Source: Chara braunii
Lineage: Eukaryota; Streptophyta; Charophyceae; Charales; Characeae
Direction: 5' to 3'
Assembly (NCBI GenBank): GCA_003427395.1
Contig: BFEA01000003.1
Coordinates: forward strand, 9,293,148 to 9,333,005
Length of the DNA stretch: 39,858 nucleotides
Shown piece after piece: positions 32,186-39,858 of the stretch. Both the position numbers and the translations under genes were made by a program. The notes beneath the pieces are model-generated. The model was given only the letters and a program-made list of their open reading frames with translations, did not search any database and was not told the DNA's origin. Within the stretch, counting starts at the first letter, position 1. Each line of letters begins with the position of its first letter.

Positions 32186-32689
32186 AGGCAAGAAGAAGAA
32201 AACTAACACGAAGAAGACTAGTAAGAAGGAGCCTTCTAGAGTACAGGAAAGAGGGGAATGCTCGAAACGCTCATATATGTTGGTCTCTCCACCGAGAAAT
32301 GACGCCACCAACTAAAGGCTACAAAGGGATTGCTGTTGGTAGCTCTCAAGAAGGTATGATGGACTACACGTTGTCGGTTATGAAACAACTTTCATCTAAG
32401 AAGGTGTCGCAGTTGAAGGGGATGTGGGACAAACGTCGGCATCAAGCCAGCGAAGAAGGATGAGATGATGAGGGAGTTGGTGAGAAAACAGGCTGAAGTT
32501 GTCAACGAAGGATTTTTTACCATGCAACTTACGAAGAAAACTACATCACTGCGGATAGGAGAAGAAAGCTTGCGGACTCAGAAGATGCTTGTGGAGGTGG
32601 TAAAATTTTCGATCACTACAAGGGCGAAGGCGAAGGTCACTGAAACACCTACAGTGGTTTTGCGCTCCGCTCCACCTGAAAGGTCCTAA
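32186..32689 (+). pseudogene. middle part of the same unit, SAP-like segment
   Basis: Collinear open pieces in shifting frames: a Lys-rich start (KKKKTNTKKTSKKEPSR), then GYKGIAVGSSQEGMMDYTLS followed by VMKQLSSKKVSQLKGM, and after a shift near 32440 GIKPAKKDEMMRELVRKQAE. The pattern Leu-x-Leu-Lys ... Gly-Ile ... Lys-Lys-x-Glu-Met-x-x-x-Leu resembles a SAP DNA-binding helix-turn-helix. The frame 32465-32689 ends at a TAA. SAP motifs bind AT-rich DNA in other proteins. The match here is by eye only and crosses a frameshift. Confidence 0.4.
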
Positions 32690-32747
32690 AGAGTCTGTTC
32701 CAAAATTTGATTGACAATTACAGCCCCTTACCAAAAGCGAACTCTAG

Positions 32748-33341
32748 ATGACGTTGAGCACCTACATAGCTGCGAGAGAGACCCTATGGGGCCAGGGTAT
32801 CACAGGTGAATCAGGAACCATAGTTGAGAGACGCATTGCCACTAATGTGATCCAACTGGGACTTAGCGGGGAACTGAACTCACTTGGGAAGTACCTAGAC
32901 AAGATGGACGTTACTGATGCAACTTTAGATATGAAGACTGGCGGTACTTATGCTATTGTGAGCCCTTTGTTGAAACGGGTCTATGTTGGATGTACTGCTC
33001 GTCCCATCATGCATAGATGGAGACAACATCTTCGGGCAGTCAATTCTAAGGCTTTGGGTAGAACGCCTCAGTAGTATAGATGGATGAGGCGTTCTGGAAT
33101 TGGAAATTGTATAATTTTGCATATTCAGCATACGACGGAGGGAAATTATTTTGTATTTGAACAACACCTCATTAGGGACATGTCACCGAGTCTGAATGTG
33201 ATGGGTGCCAGAGGGAAGGCTGGGAGCAGGGCGAGATGGCAAAAGGGAAGAAGGGAAAGGAAAATGCAAGAACCTTGTTCGATCGGGCAGACGGTAGTTA
33301 AGTTCAAAATTGCGGAGCAAGAAGACGTACGTCACTGTTAA
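32748..33341 (+). pseudogene. GIY-YIG endonuclease domain
   Basis: Frame 0 from ATG 32748 to 33341, interrupted once by TAG at 33072 (after PQ). The GIY-YIG core is clear: TYAIVSPLLKRVYVG (the two Tyr motifs), followed by the Arg/His pair in RPIMHRWRQHLR, and later the metal-binding Glu in FVFEQHLIRDMSPSLN, which ends with the usual Asn. About 65 residues precede the core (TIVERRIATNVIQLGLSGEL), and a basic tail follows (KAGSRARWQKGRRERK). All residues known to be essential in the family appear to be present. GIY-YIG nucleases cut DNA in repair enzymes, homing endonucleases and Penelope-like retroelements. No reverse transcriptase is visible nearby. The upstream stop at 32745 abuts the ATG. 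Confidence 0.72.
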
Positions 33342-33668
33342 ACTGGCTAGATGAGAAGGTTTTGTTGAAGGACAAAACGTCGTGGTTGAATTTAACACTG
33401 GACAATTGTGGACCGATTGGTGGGCGAATGTGGTAGCTAAGTACGGCGAGTCGATAGTACACACGGAGGGGAAGAACCTTCTATTGAAAGAACGGAGCAA
33501 GAACGTACGTCATTGTTAGACTGGCTAGATGAGAAGGTTTTGCTGAAGGACAAAACGTCGTGGTTGAATTTAGCACTGGGCAGTTGTGGACCGATTGGTG
33601 GGCGAATGTGGTAGCTAAGTACGGTGAGTCGATAGTACACACGGAGGGGAAGAACCTTCTATTGAAAG
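33311..33668 (+). repeat. ~180-bp tandem duplication
   Basis: Unit 1 (about 33311-33490) and unit 2 (about 33491-33668) share CGGAGCAAGAA ... GAGAAGGTTTTGCTGAAGGA and run to ACCTTCTATTGAAAG. They differ by about ten substitutions and a 3-base indel, so the duplication is old and real. It lies within the C-terminal coding region and repeats about 60 codons. Confidence 0.8.
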
Positions 33669-34330
33669 GATGTAAGTCGATATGTCAATTTGGGGGGGTA
33701 GTCAAGTTTTTGGACATCTATAGGATTGCTACTACGATAGAAAGGAACAAACTGGTGCTTCAAAAACTACTCAGACAACCGTGTATGGCTACTACGCTTG
33801 GGCGATACACCTCACATAGGTTGGTAGGTTTGTACAAGACTGATGGTTTATTTGAAAACAAGGAAACTAGGAATAGGCTCAAGGTGAAGTTAGATTGAGT
33901 GGTGAGGAAGAAGACGGGCGTTAGTATCAGAAGGAAGACAACAGTGAAATATCCTTACGGTAGTGTGGTCTGAAAGACTGAAGTCAAGAGATTGATTGAG
34001 ATGGTGGTAGACTTCTACGTAGCGGATACGGCGCCACATTCATTAAGAGGAAGCTTATTGAGATCCGTCCACGTCACCCCCTTCTGTGTAGAGCTGATGA
34101 AACAACAACAATCGTCCAGCACAGCATCATCGCCTCGCTTAAGATATACAGTCCCGACCAAAATCTCTTTAGTGAGTTCAAATCTTTCATGTTCGCAGTC
34201 ACCGACACATTCCTGGAGTTGCGAACAAAAAACGGTACATCTTCCATATCCGCGACCGCGTCAACACATGGCCCTCGTGTCTGGCCAAAGTGTAGCCTGT
34301 ACATGTACACACATTCGACATGGTGAGCGA
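33491..34330 (+). pseudogene. C-terminal part of the CCHC/GIY-YIG unit, unrecognised
   Basis: One frame (33560-33898 and on) reads GQNVVVEFSTGQLWTDWWAN, VVAKYGESIVHTEGKNLLLK, KFLDIYRIATTIERNKLVLQ and GRYTSHRLVGLYKTDGLFEN. It passes TGA stops at about 33896 and 33971 and continues (TEVKRLIEMVVDFYVADTAP) to about 34075. It then appears in another frame as SIIASLKIYSPDQNLFSEFK and FMFAVTDTFLELRTKNGTSS to about 34325. Both stops could be former Trp codons. Composition is that of a folded alpha/beta protein. I recognise no family and see no RT motifs such as a YxDD box. Confidence 0.45.
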
Positions 34331-34345
34331 ACTGCTAGTAACTGA

Positions 34346-37185
34346 GTGGTTGCTACTATGAACGCAATATAACTATTAGTTACCAACCTGCAGGGGTCGT
34401 TAAACCTGTTTGGAGTTAAGCTGCAATGTTCGGCGTTGTTGAGAGGCTGGGGAGCTTATCAAAGGTTGTTATTGTTAGTTGTGAACTTGTGATGTGGTTG
34501 TTCTCTCAAGATTGGTGTCATTATAAAGTCGCGCTACCCTTCGCACGAACATCAACTGGACAACTTGAAGGCCCTTTCGTGAGACATTTGACTAAAGTCC
34601 TCCTTTTCTTGAAAGTTTAAGTGTCTCTTCTGTCTTTCTTACCGCCGGCTTCCCAGGAGGAGGATAATTGATTGACCTTAATTCATGAGACTTAAGGCTA
34701 CTCATGTTGTCGAGCACATGGGGTCTCACTTTTTCGGCAAAGGCGGAAGCCCTCCCAAATTCCCAATCGCTTCACGCTTGAGTTTTTGAAAATAAGGGAG
34801 ATATACTTAGATAACACTGAAATAGCCTCGCGAGCCACCTAGTTTGATGCAGTTACATTGTTCTCGTCGCTCTAGTCAGGTGCGCCCGCCGTACCTCTTT
34901 CGGTCCTCTACGATAGGATATGTTCTCACGAGGCAGAACTTACCTTCCCTGAGGGGTTGTCACCACCCTTAAGGGTGTATCACTACCGAGCTACTGACCC
35001 ATGTACAAAAGTTTTTACATGTAGTCACACAGGTGGATCAACCAAGGGCGTTTGCTCGTTCGATGCAGTATTGCACGAGTGGTCAAGACGTCTGAACCCG
35101 AACACCGTTCGCTCTCTGGGGCGTTGATCTCCTAAGCACGAACTGGCGTCGGTCGACCAGGACGGTTTCAACCGAGCATGAAACCCACAAATGATCCTTG
35201 TCCCTTAGACGTGCAACGTAGAAGACCACTTAATAATTCGAAGCGATTAGTTCAATAGACTAAAATCAACATAAAATTGACCGGCTCGGGTCGGAATCGA
35301 TAAAAGTTCAATCGACATGACTGCCGACCTCGAATAGTTTCGACTTGATGAGATGGTTTGTAATCTGCCATAGTTTTTTTATTTCCATCCCTTACATAAC
35401 CAAAGAGATTTAAATATCGCCGTTTTTGTAGAGAGCAGTGTAAACTATCCGTGCATGACAATATCGTCAGGGTCGTAGCAAACTCTCTCCTTCACCTGCT
35501 TTGTTGAAAAATCGTTCATTACTCTGAATAAGATTAGCAACAAGACTATTCGTCGCGCCCAAAAATGATTTAGCGGTAATGACCCACGACAGATATCGCA
35601 TGTCGTCACATGTCTCCCGAACCTTCACGTGGATGATATCTACAAGTAAATTTTATTGTTGCCATGTGAATTAGTGAGGAGTCACGCTTCTGGTTGAAGT
35701 TTGAACTCTCGATTCGATCACACCCCAACGATGTATGCCAAAAGAGCTATTTCGCGAACCGTTTGTCAGGGCGTTAAGCCCTACGAAGCGAAACTTTGCT
35801 CGTCTAGGGTGTATTTTGTACAATGTGGGTTGACTAATCATTTGTATATGACAATTCAAATCGAAGGTGCCTACACTCCTCGAAATTATGTAACCTACCA
35901 ACTCGTTAAAGGAGTGAATCTCCAGAGTCAACGTGCACATTTGCGGCATAGTCACCCAATGAGCACTCATATGTTTGCAACCACTCAACTGCTCGCTCCC
36001 AGCATTTCCTCGCCACCTCGACTGGGGCAGTACTACCCTGACCAATGCTCGCGTGCATTTTTTTCGCGTGCTTGATTGCCTCTCAATGCCGAAGCATGAT
36101 AGTACCATCATTGGGGTAATCCGAATACTATCTATTCAACTATTCCACCTAGGTGAAACCTAAAAATGGGTCAACGCTTAGCCACGGTATAGTTGACGAC
36201 CCTCACGTGTCTGAGCCTCCAACTACTAACGACATGTGAGCTCGTTATTATCGAAAGTTAGAGTTGTGACCCCTTGTCAAAGAATAAAACCAACGTTGAG
36301 CTATCCCTTTCCTTTAAAAAATGGGGGGGGAGAAATCAACCTCTTTCCATTTACCCAAGCACCCGTTCTTCTTTTGGCGCGAGCCTTCCCATAACCGGGG
36401 CGTCTACTCGCATCTGCATCGGAGCTGGTTTTCTCACGGACTCGGCCTCTTATATCACCAGTCCCCCATGTCGGCGGTGACTCGTAAAAATGACAATTTT
36501 TTAGGGTGGCTAAAGCAGCCTCCTTTTGCTTTGGATTTGGAGAAAGGAAAAACTTGCCTTAGTCTTTGCATCCATCCCTCTAAGAGATAGGTTGTGGTAC
36601 CCCTCCCCCTCGCCCGAGCACAAAACTCGGATCCCAGAAGTCGGAACGTCTCCTCCAAATTGGCAAAGTACCACCCCTTTAAAAAATGGATCTATACAGG
36701 CAAACCCACACCCCAAGCCATTAACAAAGTCGGCTCCTAAAACAATTGTCCCCCGATTCAGACCCTTCCTAGAAAAAAAAGACGCTCACTTTGTGGCAAA
36801 CTTCCGCTTTTCCATCCTCCCTTACGAGAGGTTACTTAGACGATAAAGGATCAAGGTGAGGCAAGGGATGACGGCCATTTAGACAAGCGCAGAGGACGTG
36901 GGTCATTCGGGAAAGAATGGGTATCTTTGGGGGAGAGACTAAGTTCCAATTGACCCTCTCTTCTTGTTACCACCGGTTCCTTTTCCAATCCCCGTTAAAT
37001 TAGCTTCAATTGTCCCAAACCCAGTACTTATAGGTCATTCAGGCAGGTAGGGGTTGGGGTGAAAGATGGTCCCTCGTAGTACACCATGCATAATCATTTT
37101 CTCCATTGCAAACATCTTTCTACCTACTACCTGCACATTCAAACAATGAAACAAAAATACATGGAAAGGGCCCGGACTGTAATGT
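34346..37185. other. no gene recognised
   Basis: Mixed-composition DNA. Open frames at 35671-36111 (both strands) and 36321-36846 (plus) are shadows of one another or lack motifs. A tRNA-like phrase GCACGAGTGGTCAAGACG at about 35075 has no matching arms. AAAAAATGG runs occur at 36316 and 36681. No repeat longer than about 20 bp noticed. Confidence 0.4.
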
Positions 37186-37290
37186 TTTTTAATCACGTTG
37201 GATTTGTGGTGCATGTGTAGGGCATCCTTAGGGTTTCTTTTGTAGTGTAGTAGTGTCTAACGAGGCCCTTTATCACGTTCCATACGTGAT
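37186..37290. repeat. dispersed repeat copy 1 with a small hairpin
   Basis: TTTTTTAATCACG, TGTAGTGTAGTAGTGTCTAA and CGAGGCCC here resemble TTTTTTAATTACG, GTGTAGTGTAATAATGTGGA and TGAGGCCC at 39458-39544. A perfect 7-bp stem, ATCACGT/ACGTGAT with a 5-base loop, lies at 37272-37290. Confidence 0.45.
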
Positions 37291-38560
37291 TAAGGTTCCC
37301 GCCCATTCCAAAGCTCGGCCAAAAAGTGTGGTGCAAGTGTAGTCCAGCCCAGTTAAATGGGCCGAAGTTGCAAGTCACCTCCCCTAGGTGACTACAGTTC
37401 TCATAGAAAATGCCGCAAGCGCCTTGTCACAGGTTGGTTTCAATTTGTTTTTTTCCCTATTTTCACCTGCGTTGGTCCTAAGGCAACTTTCAAGTCACCT
37501 TTCCCGCTCATTTTTTGTAGGTTGAAGTGTAGGGTTAGGTGGAATGACGACAATTCATCCTTTTTTTTTTTTTGCAATCAGACTCGCTCTCATTCACACT
37601 TCTCATGCATGCAAACAAGTGCACAGCAAATTGGCGACAAGGGCCCACTCGGAACTCAGAGATGTAGTAACCGAGAACACAGTCCGGATTCAAGTTCACT
37701 TCGATGGCTATGGCGACTCAGCGCCCACACAACTCATTGTTCGCATACACAAGATCACCCTGGATATCCCACACGCGATACTCTGAACACATACACACAC
37801 GCACATTGAACTCTACCTACAGCTATGGCGGTTATGGCCGCTACTACCCTATCCCTATGGCTACACTCCTTCTCTCTCGCCCACTTCGTCCTCGGGCTCA
37901 CTGCAGACCACCTCGCACAAGTCGCTTGTGGCAGCACTTCCGCATGGCTCACGCAGGAATGAATGAATGACTGGGCGCTGCCTCTTGATTTATACTTATG
38001 CAGCTCGTTGGTCTGGCCCTTTCCCATGCCCGTAGTGCACACAGTCCCATGCGGTACTTGCTTGACTGGACCAGGACTGCCTAGGACTGGGACTGTTGAC
38101 TCAGCACGGGTAGACTCCACCACTTGCCCACTTGCCTCGCCACTTGCCCACTTGCCTCAACCTAAACGTGGGCAACTTCGAAAGGCCACTACGGGGACCT
38201 TCCGGAAGGCCGTAGACTTGGCCTCTCGGTATTGTAGCAGCTACGATCTTGACCTTTCTGGACTATAGCAGCTACGACCTTGACCCTTCGGGACAGCTAC
38301 AACTACGACTGCTAGACCTGATTGGAACTCCTACCCGACAGGTCTACAGATCGAACCCCTTCTACCTATGGACCCTACGACAACCTACCAGCTGTTACAA
38401 ATACACAGGTCACGGGTTCAACTCTAGGGGTCGACACAGATACTGTACAAAGGTAAGGTGGGGACTAGGGATTGAGCCCTGGGATCTGCATCAGCTACTG
38501 CGAACTGGTGAATACCGTTTCACTCCTGCCGGCCTAAATCCGAGGTCCTCCGAGAATAAC
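37291..38560. repeat. no gene; short tandem repeats
   Basis: Two 20-bp units, CCACTTGCCCACTTGCCTCG and a one-base variant, lie at 38120-38159. Two 31-bp units starting TAGCAGCTACGA lie at 38235 and 38266. A T13 run is near 37560. Open frames carry no known motif. The right part may be the 3' untranslated region or LTR of element C. Confidence 0.5.
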
Positions 38561-39230
38561 TCAGTCCAAGGCAAGACCTTTACCTCTCTGATCCCTTTCG
38601 TAGGCTCTAACTATATCGGGAGTTGTCTCTAGAAGTTCTGCTCTAGTGAACCAGCGGTCGTCCTCCGGTTCCTGGTAAGCAAACCGGACCTTATATTGCT
38701 TACGGGGACGACCTCTACCTCCTGTTCTGAAGACATCTTCACCTACTATGCCGTCAATGTCATAACTTCCGTCCATGTCTAGGGGGGATCATGGACCGCC
38801 TAGATGGAAATTGTTGACTTGTGACACACGACAGCAACTTCGATGCGTGAAACATAGGGTAGGTGTGGAGGTGTGTTGGGATCTCTATGGTGTAGGACGA
38901 CCCATCCTCTCCGCCCTTAACTTCTAGAACTGGCCACGGTCCTCTATACGCGGGCAGTAACTTTTGCAAGATGTTTTCCTCAAGAGCAAACTCTTTGGAC
39001 TTGACCCAGACCAAGTCGCCTACTGGGAACTGTGACGGGCGATGGTGCTTATTAGCCTGTTCTATGATCCGGTGCAAGGCCTTCCTGAGGTTCTCAACAA
39101 TAGTGGCTATCTCTCTCTCATGTTGTATCGCAAACTCCCTGGTACTAGGCGGTAGCCTGTGAATCTGATCCCGGTTCAGTCCCTCAAACGGTCAGGACTG
39201 TATGTATTGACCCTGGATAATCTCTCTTAG
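38561..39230 (-). pseudogene. element C: Ty3/gypsy integrase C-terminus and chromodomain-like tail
   Basis: A minus-strand fragment of a third Ty3/gypsy element. From about 39230, after a stop, GLNRDQIHRLPPSTREFAIQ and ATIVENLRKALHRIIEQANK lead into the integrase C-terminal block QFPVGDLVWVKSKEFALEEN, LLPAYRGPWPVLEV and YPMFHASKLL. A frameshift near 38785 then leads to a chromodomain-like tail SYDIDGIVGEDVFRTGGRGR, PRKQYKVRFAYQEPEDDRWF and TRAELLETTPDIVRAYE, ending at 38561. No catalytic core, RT or gag is found to the right, so only the 3' end is present in the window. The tail differs from element A's classical chromodomain, so this is a separate lineage. Confidence 0.8.
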
Positions 39231-39457
39231 CCCTGTGTTGTATGGTAATCTGAGAGCAGACAATCCTTTGTTCCCTCGTATGTCCCTCGAGCCCGTTCTA
39301 GCCCTGCGGTAAAGTGCACTATCTCCTGACACTCCCGACATCCCATACTACGGAACTGCTATGCCAGCCTCAATCTTTTGACCACGTACTAAGAGGATGA
39401 CCAGCCCTAAGTTACAGTCTGGTATCGAACACAGGACATTATGTGAATCGTGTTGTA
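39231..39457. other. upstream end of the element C fragment, unclear
   Basis: Minus-strand frames show short coding-like patches (for example MGCRECQEIVHFTAGLERAR near 39345-39285), but no integrase core motif is recognised. The homology to Ty3/gypsy pol fades at about 39240. Confidence 0.3.
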
Positions 39458-39544
39458 TTTTTTAATTACGATTAGAACTGTAGTGTGGGTTTGAAGTGTC
39501 GCACTACAGTTTCGAGTGTAGTGTAATAATGTGGAATGAGGCCC
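39458..39544. repeat. dispersed repeat copy 2 with a 10-bp hairpin
   Basis: A perfect inverted repeat AACTGTAGTG (39476-39485) / CACTACAGTT (39502-39511) with a 16-base loop, followed by GTGTAGTGTAATAATGTGGA and GAGGCCC. Resembles the region at 37186-37270. Confidence 0.5.
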
Positions 39545-39798
39545 ATAACCTCGGGACAGGCTAGGTATGGCGGCCATAGCCTTCGCACGGAGCCCTTGCC
39601 CTGGCGCCAGTACCAGCTCCGGCAGCTTGGGGCGTTCTGTTAGCGCTAGGCCGCTTGGCCGAGCGCCGCCTCACGTCCACCACACCTCGAGCCAGCAAAA
39701 GACCCGTTATGCATTGGCCTCTTGCCCCGTGCGAGCCACCAAAGTATATGGGGGATACAGGGCGAAAAACAGAGACTGGAAAAAGGTGGGGTACGCGT

Positions 39799-39801
<3 letters not shown>
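39545..39801. other. no feature recognised
   Basis: GC-rich, mixed sequence with GGCGCC and GCTAGGCCGCTTGGCCGAGC palindromic phrases, without coding motifs. Confidence 0.4.

Positions 39802-39858
<57 letters not shown>
39802..39858 (+). repeat. (TC)n microsatellite at the window edge
   Basis: At least 28 TC units run to the last base, so the true length is not visible. The window may end here because assembly or sequence continuity breaks in the repeat. Confidence 0.95.

Noticed and set aside
35060-35150. tRNA-Ser/Leu-like sequence around GCACGAGTGGTCAAGACG
   Set aside because: An A-box-like phrase only; I could not pair an acceptor stem or find a B box at the right distance.
38409-38425. 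B-box-like GGGTTCAACTC
   Set aside because: No A box or cloverleaf around it; short matches like this are common.
39420-39436. Primer-binding-site-like TGGTATCGAACACAGG
   Set aside because: Only eight bases match the initiator-Met complement, and the orientation is opposite to element C pol.

Overview
Eukaryotic nuclear DNA that is almost entirely repetitive: decayed LTR retrotransposons, long microsatellites and dispersed repeats. I see no intact host gene, rRNA, tRNA or CRISPR, and nothing bacterial. Two features point to the plant lineage: Ty3/gypsy elements of chromovirus type, and a primer-binding site matching the 3' end of plant initiator tRNA-Met. The style of the CCHC/coiled-coil protein at 31.5 kb (Arg/Asn/Gly-rich start, then Lys/Glu-rich helix) recalls charophyte algae such as Chara, but that is an impression from memory and not a proof.

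Layout. (1) 1-1650: degenerate tandem repeats, a pyrimidine-rich tract, AT-rich DNA with three related 45-85-bp motifs, and a telomere-like stretch. (2) 1659-8051, plus strand: element A, a Ty3/gypsy chromovirus with gag (CCHC), protease (DSG), reverse transcriptase (YLDD), RNase H, integrase and chromodomain in essentially one reading frame, inactivated mainly by stops that look like C-to-T or G-to-A transitions. (3) 8052-14420: no intact gene; weak coding fragments, a repeat family in direct and inverted copies, a CT microsatellite and internally repeated AT-rich DNA. (4) 14424-14783: an assembly artefact, a 38-bp Nextera mate-pair junction sequence flanked by an exact 161-bp duplication. 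(5) about 14782-30820, minus strand: element B, a 16-kb Ty3/gypsy element with very long LTRs (about 2.9-3.0 kb after discounting private indels), a primer-binding site beside the right LTR, gag, protease, RT, RNase H, a Cys-rich segment, integrase, and then about 2 kb of unrecognised ORFs between pol and the 3' LTR.

(6) 31492-34330, plus strand: a broken coding unit with a CCHC zinc knuckle, a long charged coiled coil, basic and acidic tails, a SAP-like segment, a GIY-YIG endonuclease domain with its key residues visible, and an unrecognised C-terminal region. This is the most interesting part of the window. I cannot see a reverse transcriptase attached to it. (7) 34350-38560: no gene recognised, short repeats only. 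(8) 38561-39230, minus strand: the 3' end of a third Ty3/gypsy element (C) with integrase C-terminus and a different chromodomain-like tail. The window ends inside a CT microsatellite.

The pieces do not work together as a pathway. They record successive insertions and their decay. Assembly quality matters here: the adapter, a 15-N gap in an AG tract and a single N at an AG-tract junction mean that local structure at 14.4-14.8, 16.1 and 27.4 kb should not be taken at face value.
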